Below are positions 39,528 to 48,741 of a stretch of DNA of 64,000 nucleotides, piece by piece. The notes under the pieces were generated by a model, which worked only from the letters and a program-made list of their open reading frames with translations, had not been told where the DNA came from and ran no database searches. The stretch comes from Metalysinibacillus jejuensis (lineage in GTDB: Bacteria; Bacillota; Bacilli; Bacillales_A; Planococcaceae). Numbering within the stretch: position 1 is the stretch's first letter; every line of letters starts with the position of its first letter. Position numbers and translations under genes: made by a program. The stretch spans positions 186,001 to 250,000 of the forward strand of contig NZ_QAFW01000001.1 of assembly GCF_003057615.1 (NCBI RefSeq), given 5' to 3'.

Positions 39528-40502
39528 TTGACGGAAATCGGAACGCGACTCAAAGAAGCGAGAGAAGCAAAAGGTTACACATTAAGTGATTTACAAGAAA
39601 TCACTAAAATTCAAAAAAGGTATTTAGTAGGGATAGAGAACGGTGACTATGATAGTATCCCTGGGGCATTTTATGTGCGTGCGTTTATCCGACAATATGC
39701 AGAAGCGGTTGGCTTAGATCCAGATGAGCTACTAGAAACGTACAAAAATGAAGTGCCAAGCACGCCAAGCATGGAAGCGACGACAGTTATACCAGCACAA
39801 CGTCAAAAACGTAATCGCATTGGTGGTAGCCCGTCAAGACAAACGATGGAAGCTCTCCCTAAAATTATGGTTGGTTTATTTGTAGTTAGTATTATTGTGA
39901 TTGCTGTATGGATGTATATGCAAAAATCGAAAACAGATTTACCAAATGCTAGTGAAGATCCTTCACAAGCAGAATATGCAGAGCCAGTGAAGCCAATTGA
40001 TACAGAAAAAGAGCGTGAAAAAGAAGAAACACGCAAGAAAAATGAAGCAGCAGCTAAAGAAGAGGCAGCTTTAAAAGAGCAAGAAAAAGAACAACAAGCA
40101 ACTAAAGAAGAAAAGCCTAAAAAAGATAAAGAACAAGATAAAGGTAAGGACAAGGACAAAGATAAAGACAAAGTAACGCAAACTATTACCGAGGATGCAG
40201 CGAACTCAGGCGGTAATGTTACGACATTTAATGTAACCGGTCCTGAGCAGTTAAACTTTGACCTATCCTTTACAGGTGACGCATGGATTGAAGTGCGCGA
40301 TGCAGCGACACGTGCGACATTATTAGATAATGAAGGTAAAGTATACACAGCAGGCGAAGAAATCAAGTTAGAAGATGTCTCAGCGAAATCTGTCTATATC
40401 GTTATCGGTAATATTGAAACGACTGACGTCCAATTAAACGGCGAAAAAGTGGAGTATGTACGTCAAGGCTACCCACAAAGTTTAATTTTTAATTTGCAAT
40501 AA
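39528..40502 (+). CDS. rodZ: Cell-shape protein RodZ (YmfM)
   Basis: Membrane protein connecting MreB to the elongation machinery. N-terminal HTH of the Cro type (TRLKEAREAKGYTLSDL, QKRYLVGIE), a single membrane helix (IMVGLFVVSIIVIAVWMYM, about residues 113-131), an extracellular highly charged Lys/Glu/Asp repeat region (about 150-210) and a C-terminal DUF4115 domain. TTG 39528 is preferred (324 aa) since AAGTAGGTG lies at the right distance and the product resembles B. subtilis YmfM; GTG 39519 is the alternative. Confidence 0.9.
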   Translation: MTEIGTRLKEAREAKGYTLSDLQEITKIQKRYLVGIENGDYDSIPGAFYVRAFIRQYAEAVGLDPDELLETYKNEVPSTPSMEATTVIPAQRQKRNRIGGSPSRQTMEALPKIMVGLFVVSIIVIAVWMYMQKSKTDLPNASEDPSQAEYAEPVKPIDTEKEREKEETRKKNEAAAKEEAALKEQEKEQQATKEEKPKKDKEQDKGKDKDKDKDKVTQTITEDAANSGGNVTTFNVTGPEQLNFDLSFTGDAWIEVRDAATRATLLDNEGKVYTAGEEIKLEDVSAKSVYIVIGNIETTDVQLNGEKVEYVRQGYPQSLIFNLQ

Positions 40503-40512
40503 GAGAAGAAAT

Positions 40513-40552
40513 TAGAGCATAACGTGAAGGGAACTTCTCTAGTTGTGCTCTA
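40513..40552 (+). other. Hairpin downstream of rodZ
   Basis: TAGAGCA-T-AAC pairs with GTT-G-TGCTCTA around an inner GAAG/CTTC. There is no solid U-run, so it may be a 3' end stabiliser upstream of the real terminator at 40631. Confidence 0.4.
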
Positions 40553-40630
40553 TTTCTATGATATTTTGCAAAAAAAGAGGCGAAAGCTACCGATATAACT
40601 GGAAAATCTGTTATTATAACATAGTAAATA

Positions 40631-40665
40631 AAAAAGCTATCTTGTTTGAAAGATGGCTTTTTCTT
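40631..40665 (+). terminator. Rho-independent terminator after rodZ
   Basis: A 13-bp stem AAAAAGCTATCTT / AAGATGGCTTTTT (one G-U) with T tail, 27 bases before pgsA. pgsA may be partly read through it. Confidence 0.85.
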
Positions 40666-40691
40666 GTAGATGAAAAGAAAGGTGCTTTGAC

Positions 40692-41270
40692 ATGAATATT
40701 CCAAATCGTATTACAATTTCCCGTATTTTACTCATACCGCTTTTTGTTGTGATGATGATGTTTAACTTTGGTATGGGCGACATGCAATTTTTAGGTGTAA
40801 CATTACCTGTAAACCATTTTATTGGCGGGCTCATTTTTATCTTTGCATCCGCTACAGACTGGGTAGATGGTTACTATGCTCGTAAATATAACTTAGTCAC
40901 AACTTTTGGTAAGTTTTTAGACCCATTAGCAGATAAACTACTTGTTTCAGCAGCCTTCATTTTGTTAGTAGAAATGCAAATTGCACCTGCGTGGATTGTC
41001 ATCGTAATTATTAGCCGTGAATTTGCGGTAACAGGTTTACGTCTCGTACTAGCTGGCGGTGGAGAAGTTGTAGCTGCCAATCAGCTCGGAAAAATTAAAA
41101 CGGTAACACAAATTGTAGCGATTACCTTTGGGTTATTCCATAACGCTATATTTGAAATATGGCATATTCCATTTACGATGATTATGTTATATGTTGCACT
41201 AATTTTCACTGTATGGTCAGGCTGGGATTATTTCTATAAAAACCGCCATGCATTATTAGCCTCAAAATAA
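40692..41270 (+). CDS. pgsA: CDP-diacylglycerol-glycerol-3-phosphate 3-phosphatidyltransferase
   Basis: Membrane enzyme making phosphatidylglycerol phosphate from CDP-diacylglycerol (from CdsA) and glycerol 3-phosphate. 192 aa, about five helices. The CDP-alcohol phosphotransferase motif is visible as TDWVDGYYARKYNLVTTFG followed by KFLDPLADK. Start ATG 40692 follows GAAAGGTG. Essential anionic lipid supply; upstream of cinA-recA as usual. Confidence 0.96.
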   Translation: MNIPNRITISRILLIPLFVVMMMFNFGMGDMQFLGVTLPVNHFIGGLIFIFASATDWVDGYYARKYNLVTTFGKFLDPLADKLLVSAAFILLVEMQIAPAWIVIVIISREFAVTGLRLVLAGGGEVVAANQLGKIKTVTQIVAITFGLFHNAIFEIWHIPFTMIMLYVALIFTVWSGWDYFYKNRHALLASK

Positions 41271-41281
41271 GGAGTGTTAAG

Positions 41282-42541
41282 ATGAACGCAGAAATTATTG
41301 CCGTAGGATCAGAGCTATTACTCGGGCAAATTACAAATACAAATGCCACATATATTTCTAATCAATTATCTGAATTAGGTATTAATGTGTACTATCACAC
41401 AGTTATTGGAGATAACCCAACCCGTTTAAAGCAAGCGATTGAAATTGCAGAGAGACGTGCAGACTTACTTATTTTCTCCGGTGGTTTAGGACCAACGAAA
41501 GATGATTTGACAAAAGAAACGATTGCGCAGCATTTACAAGCACCGCTCGTTTTTGATGAAGCTGCTCTCACACACATCGAAAATTATTTTGCAAAACGCA
41601 ATATGACAATGACAAAAAACAATCGTAAACAAGCGCTCATCATTGAAGGTAGTGAGGTGCTAGCTAATCATCACGGTATGGCACCAGGTATGTTAATAGC
41701 GAAAGGGCGCCATACGTACATTTTATTACCAGGCCCACCCAAAGAGTTGCACCCCATGTTTCAATATGAAGCTAAGCCTAAACTTGCGGCTAAATTAAAT
41801 GAGAATGGTATTATTACTTCTCATGTGATGCGCTTTTATGGCATCGGTGAAGCGGCGCTAGAAGACCAGTTAGCAGATATTTTAGAAGCACAAACGAATC
41901 CGACAATTGCACCTTTAGCAACAGACGGTGAAGTGACGTTACGCATTACGGCAAAGGCGCAAACACAACAGCAAGCAGACGTATTAATTCGTGCAGAAGT
42001 TGCGAAAATTCAATCGCGTGTTGGTCAATACCAATACGGCATCAATGATGACTCATTAGCTTCAAAGCTCGTAGAAGTACTCTGTGCGAATGCATTGACT
42101 ATCAGTGCAGCAGAAAGTTTAACTGCAGGGCTATTTCAATCAGAGTTAGCCGAAATTCCAGGCGTAGGCGACGCATTAATGGGTGGTTTTGTTACTTATA
42201 CAGAGCGTGCTAAAATTGAGCAACTAGGTATCGATGAAAAACTTATTGAACAGTATGGCGTAGTGAGTAAAGAGTGCGCTGTAGCAATGGCTAAAGCAGT
42301 AAAAGCTAAATTAGGTACTACAATCGGCGTAGGTTTAACAGGAGCTGCTGGTCCCACAGCACACGCAGGTCAACCTGTAGGAACGATTTGGATTGCTTTT
42401 GTAATCGGTGAACAACTTTATACCCATCAATTACAACTGTCGGGTATGCGCAATACAAACCGCATACGCACAGTAAAATTTGCGTATCATTACATTTTAC
42501 AAGCATTACGCGAATTAGGTTACAATATAAACAAAGCGTAA
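41282..42541 (+). CDS. cinA: Competence/damage-inducible protein CinA (NMN deamidase family)
   Basis: 419 aa: N-terminal MoCF-like domain (AVGSELLLGQITNTNA, FSGGLGPTKDD) and C-terminal nicotinamide mononucleotide deamidase-type domain (SAAESLTAGLF, GVGLTGAAGP, VGTIWIA). Start ATG 41282 follows AGGAGTG, 11 bases after pgsA. In Gram-positive bacteria it often precedes recA and can be co-expressed in competence; here a strong terminator separates them. Confidence 0.94.
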   Translation: MNAEIIAVGSELLLGQITNTNATYISNQLSELGINVYYHTVIGDNPTRLKQAIEIAERRADLLIFSGGLGPTKDDLTKETIAQHLQAPLVFDEAALTHIENYFAKRNMTMTKNNRKQALIIEGSEVLANHHGMAPGMLIAKGRHTYILLPGPPKELHPMFQYEAKPKLAAKLNENGIITSHVMRFYGIGEAALEDQLADILEAQTNPTIAPLATDGEVTLRITAKAQTQQQADVLIRAEVAKIQSRVGQYQYGINDDSLASKLVEVLCANALTISAAESLTAGLFQSELAEIPGVGDALMGGFVTYTERAKIEQLGIDEKLIEQYGVVSKECAVAMAKAVKAKLGTTIGVGLTGAAGPTAHAGQPVGTIWIAFVIGEQLYTHQLQLSGMRNTNRIRTVKFAYHYILQALRELGYNINKA

Positions 42542-42545
42542 AATG

Positions 42546-42584
42546 AAAATTTGAGTAGTGAAAAACTGCTCAAATTTTTATTTT
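42546..42584 (+). terminator. Rho-independent terminator of cinA
   Basis: A 14-bp stem AAAATTTGAGTAGT / ACTGCTCAAATTTT (one G-U) followed by a T-rich tail. It isolates recA from pgsA-cinA. Confidence 0.9.
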
Positions 42585-42594
42585 CCCCTAAAAA

Positions 42595-42608
42595 CGAATA
42601 AACGTTCG
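42595..42608 (+). promoter_or_regulatory. LexA (DinR) box of recA
   Basis: CGAATAAACGTTCG matches the Firmicute SOS consensus CGAACNNNNGTTCG at all fixed positions but one (T at position 5). It lies just upstream of the recA -35 box. Confidence 0.8.
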
Positions 42609-42616
42609 CTTTTTTC

Positions 42617-42645
42617 TTGCGTAATGATTCAAAAAGAAGTATAGT
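42617..42645 (+). promoter_or_regulatory. recA promoter
   Basis: TTGCGT (42617-42622), 17-bp spacer, TATAGT (42640-42645), about 40 bases before the start codon. Confidence 0.75.
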
Positions 42646-42684
42646 GAAAACAGATAAGAAAGAGATTCATGAGGAGGAATTAAT

Positions 42685-43731
42685 TTGGACGAAAGACAAG
42701 CTGCCTTAGATATGGCGTTAAAACAAATTGAAAAACAATTCGGTAAAGGCTCTATTATGAAGCTCGGCGAAAAGACCGATTTAGAAATCGCAACATCTTC
42801 AAGTGGCTCATTAGCATTGGATGCAGCACTAGGTGTTGGTGGCTATCCACGTGGCCGTATTATCGAAATTTATGGCCCAGAATCATCAGGTAAAACGACA
42901 GTTGCGCTTCATGCAATTGCGGAAGTGCAAGCGAGCGGTGGGCGCGCAGCGTTTATTGATGCGGAGCACGCACTTGATCCTGTTTATGCTCGTGCATTAG
43001 GCGTAGATATTGACCAATTATTATTATCTCAACCTGATACAGGTGAACAAGCGCTAGAAATTGCTGAAGCATTAGTACGTAGTGGGGCTATTGATATTTT
43101 AGTAGTTGACTCAGTTGCTGCATTAGTGCCTAAAGCAGAAATTGAAGGTGAAATGGGCGACTCACATGTTGGTTTACAAGCACGTTTAATGTCTCAAGCT
43201 TTACGTAAATTATCAGGCTCAATTAATAAATCGAAAACGATTGCAATTTTCATTAACCAAATTCGTGAAAAAATTGGTGTTATGTTCGGTAATCCTGAAA
43301 CAACGCCAGGTGGTCGAGCGTTAAAATTCTATAGCTCGGTGCGCCTAGAAGTGCGTCGTGCAGAAACAATTAAGCAAGGTACGGATATGGTAGGTAACCG
43401 TACTAAAGTTAAAGTTGTGAAAAATAAAGTAGCGCCACCATTCCGTACAGCAGAAGTCGATATTATGTATGGTGAAGGTATTTCAAAAGAAGGCGAAGCA
43501 ATCGATTTAGGCGCAGAGCTAGATATCGTACAAAAAAGCGGTTCTTGGTATGCGTATAATGATGAACGTCTAGGACAAGGTCGCGAAAATGCGAAGCAAT
43601 ATTTAAAAGAAAATCCAGCGATTTTACATGAGATTTCTAGTCGTATTCGTGATGCATACGGTATTGCACCAATTCCTTATGAACTTGCTACGACAGATAA
43701 AACAGATGAGTCACTCGTAGATCAAGAGTAA
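42685..43731 (+). CDS. recA: Recombinase RecA
   Basis: ATP-dependent strand-exchange protein and LexA coprotease, 348 aa. Walker [10 protein letters not shown], Walker [10 protein letters not shown], the loop with [10 protein letters not shown] and the [14 protein letters not shown] segment are intact. TTG start 42685 sits 7 nt after GAGGAGG. The gene has its own SOS-regulated promoter and a terminator. It is uninterrupted here, which matters because recA is a known group II intron site in some thermophilic bacilli. Confidence 0.97.
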   Translation: MDERQAALDMALKQIEKQFGKGSIMKLGEKTDLEIATSSSGSLALDAALGVGGYPRGRIIEIYGPESSGKTTVALHAIAEVQASGGRAAFIDAEHALDPVYARALGVDIDQLLLSQPDTGEQALEIAEALVRSGAIDILVVDSVAALVPKAEIEGEMGDSHVGLQARLMSQALRKLSGSINKSKTIAIFINQIREKIGVMFGNPETTPGGRALKFYSSVRLEVRRAETIKQGTDMVGNRTKVKVVKNKVAPPFRTAEVDIMYGEGISKEGEAIDLGAELDIVQKSGSWYAYNDERLGQGRENAKQYLKENPAILHEISSRIRDAYGIAPIPYELATTDKTDESLVDQE

Positions 43732-43748
43732 AATAACGTCAAATGACT

Positions 43749-43786
43749 ACCGCTATTTTCACATCGTTGAAAGTAGCGGTTTTTTC
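43749..43786 (+). terminator. Rho-independent terminator of recA
   Basis: Stem ACCGCTA / TAGCGGT extended by TTTTCA / TGAAA, then six T. Confidence 0.88.
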
Positions 43787-43830
43787 ATGTAAATACGCAA
43801 AAATAAAATGATTACAACAGTTAGCTAACC

Positions 43831-43859
43831 TTGACATAGCCTAGCAGGAACTATACAAT
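43831..43859 (+). promoter_or_regulatory. Strong sigma-A promoter upstream of rny
   Basis: Consensus TTGACA (43831-43836), 17-bp spacer, TACAAT (43854-43859). Two further TATAAT boxes follow at 43868 and 43883 without good -35 boxes. Confidence 0.85.
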
Positions 43860-43907
43860 TAAATATGTATAATTTTCTAAATTATAATGAAAACTGGCGT
43901 GATAAAT

Positions 43908-43933
43908 AGCTACAAATTGATGTAGTTTTTTTT
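43908..43933 (+). terminator. Terminator-like hairpin in the rny leader
   Basis: AGCTACA / TGTAGTT stem, 6-nt loop and eight consecutive T, about 45 bases after the predicted transcription start and 52 bases before rny. It would give a leader RNA of about 70 nt or attenuate rny. Confidence 0.6.
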
Positions 43934-43985
43934 GTGAAAGCCAATGAAAAAATTAAGTAACATACTAGCAAGAGGAGGTGTTCGT

Positions 43986-45554
43986 ATGACAGAAGCTATC
44001 ATCTCCGCTTTGCTTGGCATCATTGTTGGTGCAGCTGTTATGTATTTTTATATGAAAAAAGTGAATAATGATAAAATCAATGGCGCAAAGTACCAGGCCC
44101 AAGCAATACTCGATGATGCTCATAAAACAGCACAACGAGAAGCGGAGGCGCTCAAAAAGGAAGCAATACTTGAAGCCAAAGATGAAACTCACCAATTTCG
44201 AGTTGAGGCAGAAAACGACATTCGTGAACGTCGTTTAGATCTTCAAAAACAAGAGAACCGTTTATTGCAAAAAGAAGAAAATCTTGATCGCAAGGATGAT
44301 GCTCTAAATACACGAGAAATCGGTCTAGAGAAACGTGAAACAACTCTAGCCAATCGACAACAGCATATTGAACAGATGGAAAGCAAAGTGGAAGAGCTTG
44401 TCGCTAAACAACAAGCTGAACTTGAACGTATTTCTTCATTAACACGTGAAGAGGCGAAAAATGTCATTTTAGGACAAGTTGAAAATGAACTTTCAACGGA
44501 TATTTCGATTATGACAAAAGAAGCTGAAACGCGAGCAAAAGAAGAATCCGAGAAAAAAGCACGAGAGATTTTGTCTCTTGCATTGCAACGCTTTGCAGCT
44601 GACCATGTAGCAGAAACAACAGTATCTGTCGTTAATTTACCGAACGACGAGATGAAAGGACGTATTATCGGACGAGAAGGACGTAATATCCGTACGTTAG
44701 AAACATTAACCGGTATTGATCTTATTATCGATGATACACCTGAAGCTGTTATTCTTTCTGGTTTTGATCCAATTCGTCGCGAAACAGCACGTTTGGCGCT
44801 TGAAAAGTTAGTGCAAGATGGACGTATTCACCCAGCGCGCATCGAGGAAATGGTAGAAAAATCACGCCGTGAAATCGATGAGCATATTCGTGAAACGGGT
44901 GAACAAACAACGTTCGATATCGGTGTTCATAACTTACATCCAGACTTAATTAAAATTCTTGGTCGCTTAAAATACCGTACAAGTTACGGACAAAACGTCT
45001 TAAAGCACTCGGTAGAAGTTGCAACACTTGCAGGTCTACTTGCAGCTGAATTAGGCGAAGATCCTGTACTTGCACGTCGCGCAGGTTTACTGCATGATAT
45101 CGGTAAAGCGATTGACCATGAAGTAGAAGGAAGTCACGTAGAAATTGGCGTTGAACTTGCTACAAAATATAAGGAACATCCTGTTGTTATTAACAGTATT
45201 GCTTCCCATCATGGCGATACAGAAGCAACTTCCGTTATTGCCGTACTTGTAGCTGCCGCCGATGCGTTATCAGCAGCGCGACCAGGTGCTCGTAGTGAAA
45301 CACTTGAAAATTATATTCGCCGCCTTGAAAAGCTCGAAGAAATATCAGAGTCTTACGATGGTGTCGAGAAATCATTTGCTATTCAAGCAGGACGAGAAAT
45401 TCGTATTATCGTTCAGCCGGATAAAATTGATGATTTAGCAGCACATCGTTTAGCACGAGATATTCGTAAGCGCATCGAGGAAGAACTCGACTATCCAGGT
45501 CATATTAAAGTGACCGTTATTCGAGAAATGCGCTCGGTAGAATATGCAAAATAA
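43986..45554 (+). CDS. rny: Ribonuclease Y
   Basis: Membrane-anchored endoribonuclease that starts mRNA decay in Firmicutes. 522 aa: N-terminal membrane helix ([19 protein letters not shown]), a long coiled coil (about 30-200), a KH domain ([20 protein letters not shown]) and the HD domain ([12 protein letters not shown]). Start ATG 43986 follows AGAGGAGGTG; the frame is open up to 43944 but the SD lies inside that extension. Partner enzymes PNPase and RNase J2 are in this window, as is RicA, which directs RNase Y processing in B. subtilis. Confidence 0.96.
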   Translation: MTEAIISALLGIIVGAAVMYFYMKKVNNDKINGAKYQAQAILDDAHKTAQREAEALKKEAILEAKDETHQFRVEAENDIRERRLDLQKQENRLLQKEENLDRKDDALNTREIGLEKRETTLANRQQHIEQMESKVEELVAKQQAELERISSLTREEAKNVILGQVENELSTDISIMTKEAETRAKEESEKKAREILSLALQRFAADHVAETTVSVVNLPNDEMKGRIIGREGRNIRTLETLTGIDLIIDDTPEAVILSGFDPIRRETARLALEKLVQDGRIHPARIEEMVEKSRREIDEHIRETGEQTTFDIGVHNLHPDLIKILGRLKYRTSYGQNVLKHSVEVATLAGLLAAELGEDPVLARRAGLLHDIGKAIDHEVEGSHVEIGVELATKYKEHPVVINSIASHHGDTEATSVIAVLVAAADALSAARPGARSETLENYIRRLEKLEEISESYDGVEKSFAIQAGREIRIIVQPDKIDDLAAHRLARDIRKRIEEELDYPGHIKVTVIREMRSVEYAK

Positions 45555-45561
45555 TAGTAAG

Positions 45562-45595
45562 TCTCCTTTAACTGCGTGTTAGAGGAGATTTTTTT
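45562..45595 (+). terminator. Rho-independent terminator of rny
   Basis: TCTCCT-T-TAA pairs with TTA-G-AGGAGA; seven T follow. Confidence 0.85.
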
Positions 45596-45614
45596 GTAAA
45601 GGATTGAGTAGGTT

Positions 45615-46412
45615 ATGAAAATTTTATTTATTGGTGATATTGTAGGCTCGATTGGCCGCGATACAGTAGAAAAATATTTACCACGTTTACGTCGAAAATA
45701 TGAGGTCGATGTTGTTATTGCTAACGGTGAAAATGCTGCAGCAGGTCGTGGCATTACCGAAAACATTTACCAAGATTTATTGCAAGTAGGCGTAGATGTG
45801 ATTACGATGGGTAACCATACGTGGGATAATCGAGATATTTTTAATTTTATTGATGAGGCGGACTATTTAATTCGTCCAGCAAATTTTTCGCAAGACGCAC
45901 CGGGCAAGGGTACCGTTCAAATTACTAAAAATGGTGTGACGTTAACGGTAATTAATTTACACGGGCGTGTCTTTTTACCACCGCATGAAGATCCATTTGC
46001 GATGATAGATGAGTTAGTGGCAGAAGCGAAACAAACCTCCCCACTCGTATTTGTAGATTTTCATGCAGAAGCAACGAGCGAAAAAATTGCGATGGGCTGG
46101 CATTTAGATGGGCGAGCATCTGCAGTAGTAGGGACGCACACACATGTGCAAACCGCTGATGCACGTATATACTCTGGCGGCACTGCGTATATTACCGATG
46201 TTGGTATGACAGGTCCGTATGATGAGATTTTAGGGATGAAAAAGGAAAGCGTGTTGTATCGTTTTAAAACGAATATGCCAACGCGTTTTGAAGTGCCAAA
46301 ATCGGGTCGCGAACAATTAAGTGGCTTCTTTGTTGAAGTGGATGACAAGACAGGGAAAGCGTTGCGTTGTGAACGAGTTTATATTAATGAAGACTATCCG
46401 TTTAAAGGGTAA
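45615..46412 (+). CDS. ymdB: Metallophosphoesterase YmdB
   Basis: 265-aa phosphodiesterase of the YmdB family; the B. subtilis enzyme hydrolyses 2',3'-cyclic nucleotides and affects biofilm gene expression. Metal-binding motifs GDIVGSIGRD, NGENAAAGRG, MGNHTWDN, FHAEATSEK and GTHTHVQTAD are all present. Start ATG 45615. Usually adjacent to rny, as here; spoVS, the next gene in spore formers, is absent. Confidence 0.95.
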   Translation: MKILFIGDIVGSIGRDTVEKYLPRLRRKYEVDVVIANGENAAAGRGITENIYQDLLQVGVDVITMGNHTWDNRDIFNFIDEADYLIRPANFSQDAPGKGTVQITKNGVTLTVINLHGRVFLPPHEDPFAMIDELVAEAKQTSPLVFVDFHAEATSEKIAMGWHLDGRASAVVGTHTHVQTADARIYSGGTAYITDVGMTGPYDEILGMKKESVLYRFKTNMPTRFEVPKSGREQLSGFFVEVDDKTGKALRCERVYINEDYPFKG

Positions 46413-46430
46413 GTAAAACGGGTAAAGATG

Positions 46431-46462
46431 AAAGAGACGGATAGTAAATCGTCTCTTTTTTC
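46431..46462 (+). terminator. Rho-independent terminator of ymdB
   Basis: AAAGAGACG / CGTCTCTTT stem with T-rich tail. Confidence 0.87.
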
Positions 46463-46483
46463 TATAGCTAAATACCGCATTTT

Positions 46484-46512
46484 TTGAACAATATGTGAAC
46501 ATGTGGTATACT
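46484..46512 (+). promoter_or_regulatory. Sigma-A promoter of the 74-aa membrane protein gene
   Basis: TTGAAC (46484-46489), 17-bp spacer, TATACT (46507-46512), 32 bases before the start codon. Confidence 0.78.
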
Positions 46513-46544
46513 AGAAAAATATTCAAAAAAAGGGGTGTTCATGA

Positions 46545-46769
46545 ATGACAAAATTAACATATGTAGCAGCAGGTTTATTTGTTGGTTTATTTTTGTTACC
46601 AGGAACGATGGGCATTCCGGGCTTCGACGCTTTACTAACGAAAGTGCTAGGTCCTGTAAGTGCAGTTAATATGACGATTGCCTTGCTCATCGCAATTTTA
46701 TTCGTATCATTTATTTTATTAGCTATTTTTAAACAACCAACTACACGCTATGAGGAAACGATAAAATAA
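46545..46769 (+). CDS. Small membrane protein of unknown function (74 aa)
   Basis: I do not recognise this protein. It has two hydrophobic segments (about 5-23 and 40-62) joined by a short loop with PGTMGIPGFDALLTKVLGP, and a short charged C-terminus. It has its own near-consensus promoter, an SD (AGGGGTG) and a terminator, so it is very likely expressed as a single gene. It occupies the place of spoVS in spore formers but has no similarity to that soluble protein. A holin-like or channel-associated role is possible but unsupported. Confidence 0.75.
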   Translation: MTKLTYVAAGLFVGLFLLPGTMGIPGFDALLTKVLGPVSAVNMTIALLIAILFVSFILLAIFKQPTTRYEETIK

Positions 46770-46788
46770 TGAAAATACTAACACGTTA

Positions 46789-46826
46789 AAGCAACGTCAC
46801 TTTTATGATAGGTGGCGTTGCTTTTA
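46789..46826 (+). terminator. Rho-independent terminator of the 74-aa gene
   Basis: A 12-bp stem AAAGCAACGTCA / TGGCGTTGCTTT (one G-U) and T tail. Confidence 0.87.
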
Positions 46827-47001
46827 AATTTGTCTTTTTTAGGACACTAAAGGTTTCGTCGCTATTTATAGCAAGTTTTATGTTGTCGGTCAAAGGTCTG
46901 AAATTATTACTTTTCAGTCAATAACAATAGTGAGATGAGTTACTTCATGGTAAACTTGTGTAGGAAAAGTATATAAGATAACAGTTAAGGAGTTGTTACT
47001 A

Positions 47002-48741
47002 TTGTTACATCAGCTTTCATGGAAAGTCGGTGGGCAGCAAGGTGAAGGTATTGAGAGTACAGGCGAAATCTTCTCAATGGCAATGAATCGTTTAGGTTAC
47101 TTCCTTTATGGTTACCGCCATTTCTCTTCACGTATTAAAGGTGGCCACACAAATAATAAAATTACAGTTCGCGCTACAGAAGTGCGTGCGATTACAGATG
47201 ATTTAAATATTTTAGTTGCATTTGACCAAGAAACAATTGACGTAAACTATAAAGAGCTAGCAGCTAATGGTATCATTTTAGCGGATGCGAAGTTTAATCC
47301 TGTATCACCAGAAGATTGTCAAGCACCACTGTTTGCAGTGCCATTTACAGAAATCGCTACAGATTTAGGCACATCGCTTATGAAAAACATGGTAGCTATC
47401 GGTGCAACGGCTTCATTACTTAATTTAGAGGACGAAGTATTCCAAAGCGTAGTAGACGAAATTTTCGGACGCAAAGGTGAAGTCGTTGTTCAAAAAAATA
47501 TGGAAGCAATCGCTCAAGGTCATGCAGTAATGAATGAGCTATTAGGCGACCGTGTTGGTGAATGGGAGCTTGTGCAAGCGGATGGCAAGCACCGTATGTT
47601 TATGATTGGTAACGATGCTGTAGCGCTTGGCGCATTAGCAGCAGGTGTACGATTTATGGCAGCTTACCCAATTACACCAGCGTCCGAAATTATGGAATAT
47701 TTAATTGATAAATTACCAGAGGTTGGCGGCGCTGTTATTCAAACGGAAGACGAAATTGCAGCGGCGACAATGGCAATTGGTGCTAACTACGGCGGCGTAC
47801 GTTCGTTTACAGCTTCAGCAGGTCCAGGTCTCTCATTAATGATGGAGGCTATTGGTCTTTCAGGTATGACAGAGCAACCGCTTGTTATTGTAGATACACA
47901 GCGTGGTGGTCCATCTACGGGCTTACCAACAAAGCAAGAGCAATCCGATTTAATGGCGATGCTGTATGGTACACACGGAGAAATTCCGAAAGTTGTTATT
48001 GCACCATCGACAGCAGAAGAAGCATTTTATGATACTATTCAAGCGTTTAACATTGCAGAAGAATTACAATTACCTGTTATTATTTTAACGGATTTACAAC
48101 TTGCTCTAGGTAAGCAAACTGTAGAACCATTTGATTATAGTAAAGTGGAAATTCGTCGTGGTAACCTCGTAGATAACGTGGAAGCACCTGAAGTAGATAA
48201 AGCGTACTTTAAGCGTTATGCTGTGACAGAAGATGGTGTGTCACCACGTGTTATTCCTGGTGTAGAGCACGGTATTCACCATGTGACAGGTGTTGAGCAT
48301 GATGAGACAGGTAAACCTTCAGAGGCACCGTCAAATCGTGCAGCACAAATGGAAAAACGTTTCCGCAAATTAGATGCGATAAACTTTAAAGAACCGATTT
48401 ACGCGCGTACAGAACATGAAGATGCGGATGTATTAGTAGTAGGCTTTAACTCAACACGCGGAGCGATTGACGAAGCACTTGAACGCCTTAACGATCAAGG
48501 TATGAAAGTGAACCATGCACAGGTGCGTTTAATTCACCCATTCCCTGTAGAGGAAATGCAAGTGCTAATGGATAAAGCTAAAAAAGTAGTCGTTGTGGAA
48601 AATAACTATACAGGACAGCTTGCGAACATTATGAAAATGAATGTGGGCGGTCATAATAAAATTACAACAATTAATAAATACGATGGTACACCATTCTTAC
48701 CAGGTGAAATCGAAACTAAAGTGAAGGAGCTGCTTAAGTAA
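47002..48741 (+). CDS. korA: 2-oxoacid:ferredoxin oxidoreductase, fused gamma-alpha subunit
   Basis: Larger subunit of a pyruvate/2-oxoglutarate:ferredoxin oxidoreductase, about 579 aa. The N-terminal 190 residues are the gamma domain (GGQQGEGIESTGEI, SSRIKGGHTNN); the rest is the alpha subunit with YPITPASEIMEYL, the Thr/Ser-rich ASAGPGLSLM and the C-terminal transketolase-like domain. TTG 47002 is chosen because AAGGAG ends 9 nt before it; TTG 46993 abuts the SD. The stop overlaps korB. In an aerobe it probably supplements the 2-oxoglutarate dehydrogenase step and makes reduced ferredoxin; the exact oxoacid is not provable here. Confidence 0.9.
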   Translation: MLHQLSWKVGGQQGEGIESTGEIFSMAMNRLGYFLYGYRHFSSRIKGGHTNNKITVRATEVRAITDDLNILVAFDQETIDVNYKELAANGIILADAKFNPVSPEDCQAPLFAVPFTEIATDLGTSLMKNMVAIGATASLLNLEDEVFQSVVDEIFGRKGEVVVQKNMEAIAQGHAVMNELLGDRVGEWELVQADGKHRMFMIGNDAVALGALAAGVRFMAAYPITPASEIMEYLIDKLPEVGGAVIQTEDEIAAATMAIGANYGGVRSFTASAGPGLSLMMEAIGLSGMTEQPLVIVDTQRGGPSTGLPTKQEQSDLMAMLYGTHGEIPKVVIAPSTAEEAFYDTIQAFNIAEELQLPVIILTDLQLALGKQTVEPFDYSKVEIRRGNLVDNVEAPEVDKAYFKRYAVTEDGVSPRVIPGVEHGIHHVTGVEHDETGKPSEAPSNRAAQMEKRFRKLDAINFKEPIYARTEHEDADVLVVGFNSTRGAIDEALERLNDQGMKVNHAQVRLIHPFPVEEMQVLMDKAKKVVVVENNYTGQLANIMKMNVGGHNKITTINKYDGTPFLPGEIETKVKELLK

